From the NCBI GenBank assembly GCA_017936665.1, contig JAGBFB010000021.1, positions 1 to 64,000 of the forward strand: a stretch of DNA of 64,000 bases. Direction: 5' to 3'. Below, piece by piece: positions 35,092-43,814 of the stretch. The position numbers and the translations under genes were made by a program. The number at the start of each line of letters is the position of its first letter. The stretch's first letter is position 1. The DNA comes from Spirochaetaceae bacterium. Its GTDB lineage: Bacteria; Spirochaetota; Spirochaetia; Treponematales; Treponemataceae. The notes beneath the pieces were generated by a model. The model had not been told where the DNA came from, made no database searches, and worked only from the letters and a program-made list of their open reading frames with translations.

Positions 35092-35675
35092 AAAGAAATA
35101 CGTCCTCTAAAACTTCTAGCAAGAGTGAGTTTATCAGCGTATTCTAAATCGCCCCCTACAGGAAGTCCTGAAGCGAGCCTACTTACTTTTACATCAGTTT
35201 GTCTTAAAATTTGTTGTAAATAAAGTGCAGTTGTGTCACCTTCAACTGTTGGATTAGTGGCAATAATTACTTCTGTAACATTTTCTTTTTTGATTCTTTC
35301 AATTAATTTTCCGATAGGAAGTTGGTCTGGTCCAATTCCTTCAAGAGGCGAAATTAATCCTCCTAAAACATGAAAGATTCCTCTAAATTCGCCAGAATTT
35401 TCTATAGTGTTTACATCTTGAGGTTGTTCAACAACACAGAGTAAATTTCTTTCTCTTAAAGGATTTGAACAAATTGCACATGGATCAGTTTCTGTATATG
35501 CACCACATTCTGAACATTGATGAATTCTTGAATGTAATTCTACGAGTTGTTTTGCAAATCGTTCTAAAAAAGTTTGGTCAGCTTTCAAAAGGTGATTTGA
35601 AATCCGCATTGCACTTTTTTTTCCGATTCCAGGTAAACGAGAAAAAGATTCTGCTAATTCATCTAAAGCATTCAT
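35088..35675 (-). CDS. recR: Recombination protein RecR
   Basis: RecR works with RecFO to load RecA at gaps. The 195-residue protein has the helix-hairpin-helix start (LAESFSRLPGIGKKSAMRI), the four-Cys zinc finger (CSEC and CAIC) and a Toprim domain (VVEQPQDVNTIE...IIATNPTVEGDTTALYL). It is the last gene of dnaX-ybaB-recR, starting directly after the ybaB stop, the order common to many bacteria. Confidence 0.95.
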   Translation of the reverse strand: MNALDELAESFSRLPGIGKKSAMRISNHLLKADQTFLERFAKQLVELHSRIHQCSECGAYTETDPCAICSNPLRERNLLCVVEQPQDVNTIENSGEFRGIFHVLGGLISPLEGIGPDQLPIGKLIERIKKENVTEVIIATNPTVEGDTTALYLQQILRQTDVKVSRLASGLPVGGDLEYADKLTLARSFRGRISF

Positions 35676-35993
35676 TTAGTTTGCTCCAAAAAGATTGCTC
35701 ATATCCATTCCAGCAAGATTTCCTGCCCCAGCAATTTTTTCCTGAATATTATCAGTTGCTTGGTGAGTTGCTGCGATAATCAAATCTTGTAGCATTTTTA
35801 CATCTCTTGGATCAACTGCAATTGGGTCAATTTGAATATCAACCATTTCAAATTTTCCGTTAAGAGTAACTTTTACTAATCCTCCTCCAGAAGAACCAGT
35901 TGCAGTAATGTTTTTTAAGTTTTCTTGCATTTGATTTAACTTATCTTTAAGAGCTGCTGGATTTTTTAGTAAATCAAAAGGATTAAAATTCAT
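35676..35993 (-). CDS. YbaB/EbfC family nucleoid-associated protein
   Basis: This 105-residue DNA-binding protein has the family core GSSGGGLVKVTLNGKFEMVDI and the ending with a helical LQDLIIAATHQA segment. Its spirochaete relative in Borrelia, EbfC, binds DNA as a tweezer-like dimer. It overlaps the end of dnaX by 11 bp and abuts recR, so the three are co-translated. Confidence 0.93.
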   Translation of the reverse strand: MNFNPFDLLKNPAALKDKLNQMQENLKNITATGSSGGGLVKVTLNGKFEMVDIQIDPIAVDPRDVKMLQDLIIAATHQATDNIQEKIAGAGNLAGMDMSNLFGAN

Positions 35994-37845
35994 TGTTTTC
36001 TACCTCTTCGTGTCTTTCTTCTATTGTATTTTCTTGATTTTTATTGAAATTTTGTTCAATATTATTTTTTTGCACTTTTGAAACACTAATAACTTCGCCT
36101 TTAAAATCCGAACATAGAATTTGTATTACTTCAGGATATTCTTCTTGAATTTTTTCTTCTTGTGATACTTTTAAAACAGGAGCGATAGTTACTTGTCTTC
36201 CCCAAATATTTCTTATGTTTTCTATTATGTCTTGTTTGAAATTATCTAGTTGATGTTTCAAAAATAGACTTTCTACCTCAAATTGAACTGTATTGTCTTT
36301 TAAAATCCAATTAGAAGTTTGAATTAAAATTGAAGATAAAAGAGGATTTGAAAGTTCTACTTCTTTTATGATTTCATTTCGTAATTCTTCTACTGTTAAG
36401 TGAGGCTTTGCTTCTATAACTTTTGTTTGGTGAATTTCGATTTTCTTTTCTTCTTGCTGATTTTCTTCTACCTGATGAAATTGTTGAAACGAAGAACTTT
36501 CACTTATAGAAGGATTTTGTTGAGAAAAAATAGGTTCACTTTGTAAGTGATTTTGTTCTGCGGTTATCGAGTTAGATTCTTCTTGCTGATAACCGCTATT
36601 GAAAAAAGGGTGAGAAAATCCCTCCTTTTTTTGCATATTTGGATTTTCTTGTATCAAGGAACTATTTTGAGAACCTGGATTTTGCTGAATTAAATTTTGT
36701 CCTTGTAATAATAAAGCTTTTGCTTGGTCAATGGCAGTTTTAACTTCTGTTACTGAAACATAAGAAGTAAGCCAACAAAGTCTAGAAATTGCAAGTTCTA
36801 ATTCGTATCGTGGACTAACTGAATAACGAATATCTCTAAAAAGTTGAAGCATTAAAGATAAGGCTCTTTCAAGCATTACTTTATTCCAACTAGAAATTAC
36901 TTTTTTAGAATATCGTTCGACATTTTGTCCTAACAAAGATTCTTTTGTGATTCCAGATTCAATTAACAAAAGAGAGCGTAAATAATCAGCATAATTTGAA
37001 ACAAACTGTTCTATTGAAACTCCATTTGCAGTAATTTCATCAAGTTTTTCTAATGCAAGTTTTGAATTTCCATCTACACAAAATTCTGAAAGTTCATTTA
37101 ATCGTTCTACGCCAACAAGTCCTAATTTATCACGAATTTTTTCGTAAGTGATGTGATTATCAGAAAAGGCAACTACTTGGTCAAAAAGAGTATAAGCATC
37201 TCTAAAACTTCCAGTTGCTTCCCGTGCAATCCAGAAAAGTGCTTCATCATCCGCTTGTATTCCAAGTTCACTACTTGCTTTTGCTAAAACCTCTTTTATT
37301 TGGTCAACAGTTCCTAATCTAAAATGAAATTGTTGACATCGGCTTTTTATTGTTGCTGGAACTTTATGAAGTTCAGTTGTAGCAAAAATAAAAATTACAT
37401 ATTCAGGTGGCTCTTCGATAGTTTTTAGTAGTGCGTTGAACGCACTAGTTGAAAGCATATGAACTTCGTCAATGATATAAATTTTATAACGAGAAGAGTT
37501 TGGTGGAAAAAGTACTTCATCTTTAATTTGTCGAATATCGTTTACACTTGTATTTGATGCACCGTCAATTTCGATAACATCAAGGCTAGAACCTTTTGTA
37601 ATTTCTTTACAAGCAGTACATTCTTCGCAGGGAGTTGCACTTGGTCCATTTTGACAATTTAGAGCTTTTGCTAAAATTCTTGCGGAAGAGGTTTTTCCAC
37701 ATCCTCTTGGTCCTGAAAACAAATATGCATGAGCAATTTTTCCTGATTGAATTGCGTTTTTTAGGGTAGCAGCAACAAATTCTTGTCCTACTAAATCATC
37801 AAAACGCTGTGGGCGACGCCTTGTCGCAGTAACTTCATATGCCAT
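35983..37845 (-). CDS. dnaX: DNA polymerase III subunits gamma and tau (DnaX)
   Basis: DnaX is the ATPase of the clamp loader. The 620-residue product has Walker A GPRGCGKTS (45-53), the zinc site (C64, then C73, C76 and C79), IIDEVHMLS (Walker B), the SRC sensor and a long Gln-rich linker (about 380-470) leading to the tau-specific C-terminus. Within the linker, codons 405-407 (CAA AAA AAG) form a perfect slippery A AAA AAG heptamer at 36625-36631. A -1 shift there gives a 416-residue gamma-like product. The start lies 7 nt after a -10 box with no ribosome site. Confidence 0.95.
   Translation of the reverse strand: MAYEVTATRRRPQRFDDLVGQEFVAATLKNAIQSGKIAHAYLFSGPRGCGKTSSARILAKALNCQNGPSATPCEECTACKEITKGSSLDVIEIDGASNTSVNDIRQIKDEVLFPPNSSRYKIYIIDEVHMLSTSAFNALLKTIEEPPEYVIFIFATTELHKVPATIKSRCQQFHFRLGTVDQIKEVLAKASSELGIQADDEALFWIAREATGSFRDAYTLFDQVVAFSDNHITYEKIRDKLGLVGVERLNELSEFCVDGNSKLALEKLDEITANGVSIEQFVSNYADYLRSLLLIESGITKESLLGQNVERYSKKVISSWNKVMLERALSLMLQLFRDIRYSVSPRYELELAISRLCWLTSYVSVTEVKTAIDQAKALLLQGQNLIQQNPGSQNSSLIQENPNMQKKEGFSHPFFNSGYQQEESNSITAEQNHLQSEPIFSQQNPSISESSSFQQFHQVEENQQEEKKIEIHQTKVIEAKPHLTVEELRNEIIKEVELSNPLLSSILIQTSNWILKDNTVQFEVESLFLKHQLDNFKQDIIENIRNIWGRQVTIAPVLKVSQEEKIQEEYPEVIQILCSDFKGEVISVSKVQKNNIEQNFNKNQENTIEERHEEVENNEF
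36600..36631 (-). promoter_or_regulatory. Candidate programmed -1 frameshift site in dnaX
   Basis: On the coding strand the heptamer A AAA AAG is in the correct phase (CAA AAA AAG). It is followed at once by GGAGGG, which can pair with CCCTTT nine bases later to make a short hairpin. In the -1 frame nine codons (GGIFSPFFQ) precede a TAG. The relative position (407 of 620) matches the Escherichia coli site (about 430 of 643). Confidence 0.7.
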
Positions 37846-37881
37846 AATCTAAAGAATACTGTAAAAAGGCAAAAATTACAA
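37846..37881 (-). promoter_or_regulatory. Leaderless promoter of dnaX
   Basis: TTGTAA (37876-37881), 17 bp, TATTCT (37853-37858), then 7 nt to the ATG. The -35 lies within the last codons of aroK. Confidence 0.65.
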
Positions 37882-38442
37882 CATAAAAATATTTTTTACA
37901 AATTTTACAAAATTAGCAACGTTTTCTTGTTTAGAAGCTTCAGGATGAGGAGAAAAAGAAAAATCTGTAATTTCTTTGTAAGATTTCATTCTTCTTTCAT
38001 AAAATTGATGAAAAATTTGCTGAATATCTTCTAAAGATTTTGGATTTTCCCGTGAAATATATCCTGGTAAACTTCCTGTTTTTTTTGAATTGCGTAAAAT
38101 TCTTTCTAAACAGATGTTTTCTGGAACTTCTAATAAGATAAATTTTCCTATCTGCTTCAAAACTTCTATGGATTCAAGATTATCGCAAATTCCACCGCCT
38201 GTAGAAATGACGAAATTTTCGTAATTTTGTTTTTTTTCTAAAAGATACTTACAAGCTTCAAATTCTGCTTTTTTAAATGAAGATTCACCTTGTTTTACAA
38301 AAAGTTCTCTTACTTTTATTCCTGTTTGATTTTCGATTATTTCATCAGTATCAAAAAAGGGAAGTGAAAGATTATTTGCAAGACCTTTTCCTAAAGATGA
38401 TTTTCCAGAGTGTTTCATTCCAATTATTATTACAGAATCCAT
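37876..38442 (-). CDS. aroK: Shikimate kinase
   Basis: This enzyme phosphorylates shikimate in aromatic amino acid synthesis. The 188-residue protein has Walker A GMKHSGKSS (residues 8-16), the shikimate-binding DTDE, and STGGGICDN. Length is typical. It precedes dnaX on the same strand. A -10 box TATAGT (38449-38454) lies 6 nt before the ATG, so a leaderless message is likely; the divergent prsW-like gene has the same design. Confidence 0.9.
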   Translation of the reverse strand: MDSVIIIGMKHSGKSSLGKGLANNLSLPFFDTDEIIENQTGIKVRELFVKQGESSFKKAEFEACKYLLEKKQNYENFVISTGGGICDNLESIEVLKQIGKFILLEVPENICLERILRNSKKTGSLPGYISRENPKSLEDIQQIFHQFYERRMKSYKEITDFSFSPHPEASKQENVANFVKFVKNIFML

Positions 38443-38464
38443 TTTTTTACTATAACAAATTTAC

Positions 38465-38499
38465 TTGAAAATGTACATTGATTAAGTTATTCTGAATAT
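38465..38499 (+). promoter_or_regulatory. Leaderless promoter of the PrsW-like gene
   Basis: TTGAAA (38465-38470), 17 bp, TATTCT (38488-38493), then 6 nt to ATG 38500. Confidence 0.7.
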
Positions 38500-39138
38500 A
38501 TGAACTTAATTTTTAGTATTTTGATTAATTATTTGCCTTTGTTGATAGTTGCTATAATTCTTTGTGTAAAAAATACTGAAATCAAATGGTTTATGCCAAT
38601 TTTTTCAGTTTTAATAGGAATGTTAGCGGTATTGCCAACTACTTTAATTCAATTTTTATTTCCCGAATTTCTTTTTGCTAAACAGAGCTTACTAACATTA
38701 CTTTTTTCTAGTTTAGTTTATATTGCGTTAGTAGAAGAACTTTGCAAAGCATTTTGTCTATATTTAATTCCAAGTAAAAATTTGTCTTTGCCTTCTTTTT
38801 TTGCCTTGTCTTTTTTGATGGGTTATTCTTTTGGAAGTTTTGAAAATGTAATTTACGTTTTACAAGGAATGACAAATCCTATTTTACGGATATTTACTTC
38901 TTGTATTGTTCATGGAATTTGTACAGCTACTTCATCTTTTTTTATATGGTTCTTAAAAAAGAAAAAATTTCATTTAACATTGATTTTAACTCCAATTTTT
39001 GTTCATGGGTTATATGATTTTTTTGCTGGATTTCCTGGAAGATTCTGGTTGTTTTCTATAATCGTTCTTTTTTATGGAATTTTTCAATGTATGGTTTTTT
39101 ACCAAATGTTCCGAAACGAAAATTCTTCAAACGAATAA
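38500..39138 (+). CDS. PrsW-family intramembrane metalloprotease
   Basis: The 212-residue protein has about seven hydrophobic segments. Conserved motifs of the PrsW/CPBP-like group are placed in membrane helices: VEELCK (EExxK), SFGSFENVIYV, CIVHGICTA (His) and FVHGLYDFF (His and Asp). In Bacillus, PrsW cleaves the anti-sigma factor RsiW; the substrate here is unknown. It lies divergent from aroK. Confidence 0.8.
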   Translation: MNLIFSILINYLPLLIVAIILCVKNTEIKWFMPIFSVLIGMLAVLPTTLIQFLFPEFLFAKQSLLTLLFSSLVYIALVEELCKAFCLYLIPSKNLSLPSFFALSFLMGYSFGSFENVIYVLQGMTNPILRIFTSCIVHGICTATSSFFIWFLKKKKFHLTLILTPIFVHGLYDFFAGFPGRFWLFSIIVLFYGIFQCMVFYQMFRNENSSNE

Positions 39139-39224
39139 TTTTTTACAATGATTTGTTTAACAATTGATTTATTTACCTGTTGACAAAAAAATAGTATTTT
39201 TGTAATATTAAAACATAATTACGA

Positions 39225-39297
39225 CGCAGGGTAGAGCAGTTGGCAGCTTGTCGGGCTCATAACCCGGAGGTCGCAGGTTCGAGTCCTGCCCCTGCTA
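39225..39297 (+). tRNA. Initiator tRNA-fMet (CAT)
   Basis: The 73-nt cloverleaf has the initiator hallmarks: an unpaired first acceptor position (C1 opposite T72) and three G-C pairs at the base of the anticodon stem (GTCGGG CTCATAA CCCGG). CCA is not encoded. Confidence 0.92.
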
Positions 39298-39304
39298 TAA
39301 CGAA

Positions 39305-39335
39305 GGCTTCTTTCAGTTTTGAAAGAGGCTTTTTT
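39305..39335 (+). terminator. Terminator of the initiator tRNA gene
   Basis: The arms GCTTCTTTC/GAAAGAGGC (one G-T pair) are followed by a T run. Confidence 0.8.
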
Positions 39336-39498
39336 GTTTTAAATCTTCCCTTATCAGCTTGTAAAAGTTTCACTTTCATAAAAAAATAAAAAAAAATATG
39401 TCTAAATTTGTAAATTAAAATTCCACACCTTATATTTTAAATGATGACACGTAGTTAGAAGCACATTAAAAAAAACTACATCATTAGGAGGATTTTTG

Positions 39499-40566
39499 AT
39501 GAAATCAACAGGTTTTACAGGTTTGAAGCGAATTGCAATTGCAATGCTTCTTGTTATCACATTGGGCGTAGGAGCTGCATCTGCCCAAATTATCGAAGTT
39601 TATAATAAACTAGGTTCAGACGTTGTAATAAAACCAGCAGTAAAAGGAGCAGATCCTTTCTTCAGTGGTATTTATAATGAAGCTAGAGCCTGGGTTACCT
39701 TCGATGACTTCTGGGTAGAAGGTCGTGTAGGAATGAACATGACAACCAATAATTTATGGGATACAGGTGTTATTGAAATTATGAGCGATAAAACTTACGG
39801 AAATGTAGGTTGGCTTCCTTTCGATGGCTCAGAAATTGTTTTGGGAACTTTGTACTACAAAACAGTTCCTGGAACTTACATGAATGCTTATGACGATGCT
39901 CTTCCTGCTGGTCGTTACGGAAAAACAGGTGCTACATATTTGTTTTCAGGTTTAAGCCCAATGACAGGAATTTCTATGGGTGTAAACGTTCCTTTCCAAC
40001 GGGATATGTTTTCTGATGTAAGTTTCTTTCAAGTAAATGGTGCTGTTTACTATGAAGGAACAGGTGGCCTTAATGGTGGTGTATCATATTTCACTAACTT
40101 AAAAAATGATGTTACTTTAGGTGCTTTCTTTTCTTACACAGGCGATGACCCTTTAACATGGATGGTTGGATACACTTACAACGGATATGGAATTGATGGG
40201 GAAACTCCAATTGACCATGCAATTGATGCAACAATGAAATTTGATATGGGATTCTTCTCAATCTCAGCAGACTTTGAAATTGGATTTAATGTTGAAGAAG
40301 GTTCTAATATGCCAATTTATACAGGTTTGTTAGGAATTGTATATCCTATGCCAGATTTAGCATTAAAAATGAGTGCCTTGTACAGAATTGGAGATGCTAA
40401 AGATTATGCAATGAGTGAAAATTTAATTTTCCTTTATCCTAGAGCATCTTATTATCTTGGACCACATGAATTTAGTGTTGGTGCACAAGTTACAATTTCA
40501 GATATGCCAGTTGTTGATACAGGCGTAGGTCTTGCATTCCCTATTTTCTGGAAGTATTATTTCTAG
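39499..40566 (+). CDS. Outer-membrane beta-barrel protein, function unknown
   Basis: The 355-residue product has a 29-residue signal peptide ending ASA before Gln30, many alternating aromatic strands (ARAWVTFDDFWVEGRVGM, then MKFDMGFFSISADFEIGF) and a C-terminal FWKYYF, the aromatic last residue used for barrel insertion. It resembles porin-like proteins of treponemes in general character, but I cannot assign a substrate. The ribosome site is perfect (AGGAGG, 7 nt before the ATG), in contrast to the many leaderless genes nearby, which suggests high expression. A long hairpin terminator follows. Confidence 0.8.
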   Translation: MKSTGFTGLKRIAIAMLLVITLGVGAASAQIIEVYNKLGSDVVIKPAVKGADPFFSGIYNEARAWVTFDDFWVEGRVGMNMTTNNLWDTGVIEIMSDKTYGNVGWLPFDGSEIVLGTLYYKTVPGTYMNAYDDALPAGRYGKTGATYLFSGLSPMTGISMGVNVPFQRDMFSDVSFFQVNGAVYYEGTGGLNGGVSYFTNLKNDVTLGAFFSYTGDDPLTWMVGYTYNGYGIDGETPIDHAIDATMKFDMGFFSISADFEIGFNVEEGSNMPIYTGLLGIVYPMPDLALKMSALYRIGDAKDYAMSENLIFLYPRASYYLGPHEFSVGAQVTISDMPVVDTGVGLAFPIFWKYYF

Positions 40567-40622
40567 AAAAAGTAGTGTAAAAAATTTGTACTAAAAAATT
40601 TAGTACAATTCTTCAAAAAAAT

Positions 40623-40687
40623 AACGGCGAAAAAGTGTAATCTTCTAGTAATGAAGTTTTACACTTTTACAAACGCCGTTTTTTTTG
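40623..40687 (+). terminator. Long hairpin terminator after the outer-membrane protein gene
   Basis: The arms AACGGCG/CGCCGTT and, inside them, AAAAGTGTAA/TTACACTTTT form a long stem followed by a T run. A smaller inverted repeat TTGTACTAAA/TTTAGTACAA lies just upstream (about 40587-40609). Confidence 0.85.
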
Positions 40688-40731
40688 TATCTTTCAATAA
40701 ACCAATTTGTTTTATTTTTAAGAGGTATATA

Positions 40732-41412
40732 ATGAAAGATATTGAGAAAAATCTTGAAAATAATTTTTTAATTTCTGACGAAGTTTTAAAATGGGGGAAG
40801 CCTTATCTTGATAATTTTTCTAGATTAATGACATACTATAAATGTGCCACAATGGAAATAGAAACAAAATTTAATGTTTTAAACGAAGAATTTGCACTTC
40901 AGCATGATAGAAATCCTATAAACAGTATAAAAAGCAGAATAAAAAAACCAATAAGTATAAAAGAGAAATTGGAAAAAAATAAATATCCTTTTACTGTTGA
41001 ATCGATTGAAAAATATCTAAATGATGTTGCTGGTTTAAGAGTTGTTTGTTCTTTTACAGACGATGTTTATATGTTAGCGGATGCTTTATTAAAACAAGAT
41101 GATATTACTCTAGTAGAAAAAAAAGATTATATAAAAGAACCAAAATCTAGTGGTTATAGAAGTCTACATCTTATTGTAGAAATTCCAATTTTTCTTTCAA
41201 ATGAAAAAAAAATGATGAAAGTAGAAATTCAGTTGAGAACAATTGCAATGGACTTTTGGGCAACAATTGAACACCAGTTAAAATATAAAAAAAATTTTAG
41301 ACTCACAAAAAAAATGGAAAGAGAATTATTTATGTGTGCTCAAATAAGTTCTCATTTGGATGAAAAAATGAACTCTTTAAAAAAGATTATTCAAGAAAGT
41401 TCAAATCCATAA
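40732..41412 (+). CDS. Small alarmone synthetase, RelQ/YjbM type
   Basis: This 226-residue protein makes (p)ppGpp from GTP or GDP and ATP. It has the synthetase domain only: KSRIKKPISIKEKLEKN, the IEKYLNDVAGLRVVC signature, SSGYRSLHLIVE (nucleotide site) and VEIQLRTIAMDFWATIEHQLKYK with the catalytic Glu. The hydrolase and TGS/ACT domains of long RSH enzymes are absent. The start is ATG 40732 with AAGAGGT 6 nt before; the open frame further left runs through the preceding terminator. It converges on the RNase III gene with a 26-bp overlap. Confidence 0.88.
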   Translation: MKDIEKNLENNFLISDEVLKWGKPYLDNFSRLMTYYKCATMEIETKFNVLNEEFALQHDRNPINSIKSRIKKPISIKEKLEKNKYPFTVESIEKYLNDVAGLRVVCSFTDDVYMLADALLKQDDITLVEKKDYIKEPKSSGYRSLHLIVEIPIFLSNEKKMMKVEIQLRTIAMDFWATIEHQLKYKKNFRLTKKMERELFMCAQISSHLDEKMNSLKKIIQESSNP

Positions 41413-42340
41413 TTTGTTCGAGCATTTTTAATGTTGCATTTCGTTTTGCATCTTTTTTGCTTTTTTCAACATCGAGACAATCATTATAATTTGCAACTTT
41501 ACATCTACATTCCCACCCAGATTTTTTTTCTGTAAAAATAAAAGTTGGTTTTTCAATATATTCTTTATGAAATAATTCTTGTAATTGATTTATTGCATCT
41601 GTAATTTCTGGCTTGCCAACTTCATTTTGCATATCAATTTTTTTACAATAATTGAGAGCTTGCATAGATGCTGCCATTTTTGCTTCTGTAACTGTATCAT
41701 CACAACCAATAAAAGAAATTCCTAACTCAGCAATTTTAACTTGTTGATAAAATTTATTTTCTTGCACATTTTCTTTTGGCGTAAATTTTGTAAAGGTTGG
41801 AAATTTATATCCTTTATCTTTGCACCAATCACATAACATACGAACTGTGTTTTCAGAAAATTCAGTAACATCTAACATTCCAAAACAAAGTTTGAAAAGT
41901 ACATCAAAGTTCCAATTACAATCCACTGCAACAGCTCCAATAATTGATTCGCACAAATCTTCTTGAAGTGAATCGCTAAGAACTTCTCCTTTTTTTACAT
42001 TTTTTGTTCCGATACGAATATACTTTCCTAAATCCAAAAGTTTAATTGTTCTTGATAAATGTTTTTTATCAACCCAACTTGATTTAATCTGAGTTAATTC
42101 ACCTTCATCTTTTTCTGAAATAAATTGTTTGTTTTTAATCTTTCCATATTTTTGACACATTGATTTTACAACGGTTATTCCCAAAACTGAATCCCCGTAA
42201 AATTCTAAAACTTCACAATGGGCTACTCCAGGATTTTCGTAAGCGTAAGATTCTCTTGTAAAGGCTTGTACCAAAAGTTGTTTGTTATTAAATTGATATC
42301 CAATGATATTTTGAATCGTTTCTAAAGTTTTGTTATCCAT
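41387..42340 (-). CDS. rnc: Ribonuclease III family protein
   Basis: RNase III cuts double-stranded RNA. The N-terminal 150 residues show a diverged signature HCEVLEFYGDSVLGITV (usual form NERLEFLGDAVL) and the second acidic site QEDLCESIIGAVAVD, so the catalytic Glu and Asp residues are kept. A C-terminal double-stranded-RNA-binding domain follows (AINQLQELFHKEYIEKPTF...KKDAKRNATLKMLEQ), preceded by an extra region (about 185-235) that may be a degenerate second copy. At 317 residues it is longer than usual. It could be the main rnc or a paralogue. The promoter is leaderless. Confidence 0.75.
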   Translation of the reverse strand: MDNKTLETIQNIIGYQFNNKQLLVQAFTRESYAYENPGVAHCEVLEFYGDSVLGITVVKSMCQKYGKIKNKQFISEKDEGELTQIKSSWVDKKHLSRTIKLLDLGKYIRIGTKNVKKGEVLSDSLQEDLCESIIGAVAVDCNWNFDVLFKLCFGMLDVTEFSENTVRMLCDWCKDKGYKFPTFTKFTPKENVQENKFYQQVKIAELGISFIGCDDTVTEAKMAASMQALNYCKKIDMQNEVGKPEITDAINQLQELFHKEYIEKPTFIFTEKKSGWECRCKVANYNDCLDVEKSKKDAKRNATLKMLEQIMDLNFLE

Positions 42341-42410
42341 AAAAAATATTATCTCATATCTTTAAATGAATTGTCAAATTTTTTTCTTTGATTTATTATG
42401 TAGTTACTTT
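42341..42410. promoter_or_regulatory. Divergent promoters of RNase III and ATP-grasp genes with a shared -35
   Basis: TTGTCAA at 42371-42377 is read both ways. To the left TTGACA, 18 bp, GATAAT (42348-42353) and 7 nt to ATG 42340. To the right TTGTCA, 17 bp, TATTAT (42394-42399) and 11 nt to ATG 42411. Confidence 0.6.
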
Positions 42411-43814
42411 ATGAAAATTCTTTTTTATAGTACAAATTCAAATAAGTTTGATTGTAAAACATTTAAAATAAATTCTTTCCCAACTTGTAAAATGGAATTT
42501 GATGAACTTGTAAATTGTTTTCCAGAACACGAGTTTTTTGTTGTAACTCAAACTCCAGGGATGTTTTTAATCGATTTATTTGATGATGGAAGTTTTTCTA
42601 AATCTGAAAAAGTAAAATATTTTGTAATAAATTCTGATGAATCTTTTAGTGCCGAAAAATTTTCAGAAACAATTTTAAAAATAAATCCAGATGTTGCAAT
42701 TTCAGTTTCTTTTTGGACAACTCCTTTTGATTGGCTTTTTATAAAAGATTCTTTGGTTGCAGATATTTTAAATTCAAATGGAATAAAAACATATTGTACT
42801 ACAAATAAAACTTCTTTTATTAGTTTTGATAAAAATTTGACAAACCAAAAAGTGAATGAATTAATTTCAAATAAAAAAATTAAAAATCTAAAAATTCCAA
42901 AATCAATTTATGTTCATCATGAATTATTTTGTTCAGAAAAAAATAAAATAAATGTGCAAGAAAATGTTTACAAAGAATATATTTTTTCTGAAATTAAAAA
43001 ATTAAATTTTCCGGTAATTATTAAAGATAATTATTGTACAAGTTCTTACGGAATGGAAGTTGCAACAAGTTATAATCAAGTTATTACATTTTTAAATTCT
43101 AAAAGAAATAATTCTGATAGAATAATTCAAGAATATATAGAAGGAATAAATTTTGGCACTGAAATTTATAGCAAAAAAAATAAAAATAAACTAACTCATC
43201 ATGTACTTTCACCTTTTATTTTTTCTACTAACAAGTATGGTATTACAAGTCCTAAACAAAGTGTAAAAATTGGTCCAATAAAAAATCCTAAGTTTAAAAT
43301 TTCAAAGTTAAAAAAATCTTTGCAACAGTTAGCTTGTGAATTAAAATTTTGTGGTATAACTCAAGTTGATTTGATTTTAAAAAATGATGAATGGTACTTG
43401 TTAGAAATTAATTCTAGAGTTTCGGGAATGTCAAAAACTTATGCTTCAAGTATGAATAAATCTTTGTTACAAATTTTAACAGAACTTACCCAAGAGAAAA
43501 AACTAAAATCAATTTTTGAAAGAAAAAATCAAAAAGAAAATTTAGTTATAAATTTTAAAGTTCCAATTCAAACTGAAAATCAAATGGAAGAAATTTCTAA
43601 AATCAAAAATGTAAAATATGTAAATCAATTACATAATTTAGAAGCAAAGCAAGATAGAGAAAAAGGTTTTTGTGAAATAGTTTTAGGTAATACAAAAAAC
43701 TTTGAACAGTTAAAAATAATTTTTGATGATTTTGTAAATGAAAATAAATTATATGTTGATGAAACCTTGTTGCAAGGCACATACGATTTGTTTAATCTTT
43801 TAAAAAAGTTTTAA
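42411..43814 (+). CDS. ATP-grasp ligase-like protein, substrate unknown
   Basis: The product has a pre-ATP-grasp N-terminal domain (MKILFYSTNSNKF) and an ATP-grasp core: FPVIIKDNYCTSSYGMEVA (nucleotide lid), RIIQEYIEGINFGTEIY and a metal site VDLILKNDEWYLLEINSRVSGM. This is the carboxylate-amine/thiol ligase fold, as in D-Ala-D-Ala ligase and carbamoyl-phosphate synthase, but the sequence does not match a named enzyme I know. The codon composition is very AT-rich. I chose ATG 42411 because it begins the conserved domain. It converges on nrdG with a 4-bp overlap. Confidence 0.72.
   Translation: MKILFYSTNSNKFDCKTFKINSFPTCKMEFDELVNCFPEHEFFVVTQTPGMFLIDLFDDGSFSKSEKVKYFVINSDESFSAEKFSETILKINPDVAISVSFWTTPFDWLFIKDSLVADILNSNGIKTYCTTNKTSFISFDKNLTNQKVNELISNKKIKNLKIPKSIYVHHELFCSEKNKINVQENVYKEYIFSEIKKLNFPVIIKDNYCTSSYGMEVATSYNQVITFLNSKRNNSDRIIQEYIEGINFGTEIYSKKNKNKLTHHVLSPFIFSTNKYGITSPKQSVKIGPIKNPKFKISKLKKSLQQLACELKFCGITQVDLILKNDEWYLLEINSRVSGMSKTYASSMNKSLLQILTELTQEKKLKSIFERKNQKENLVINFKVPIQTENQMEEISKIKNVKYVNQLHNLEAKQDREKGFCEIVLGNTKNFEQLKIIFDDFVNENKLYVDETLLQGTYDLFNLLKKF

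Noticed and set aside
40651-40731. Upstream extension of the alarmone synthetase gene
   Set aside because: The first 27 codons would be encoded by the stem of the preceding terminator; a good ribosome site precedes the ATG at 40732.
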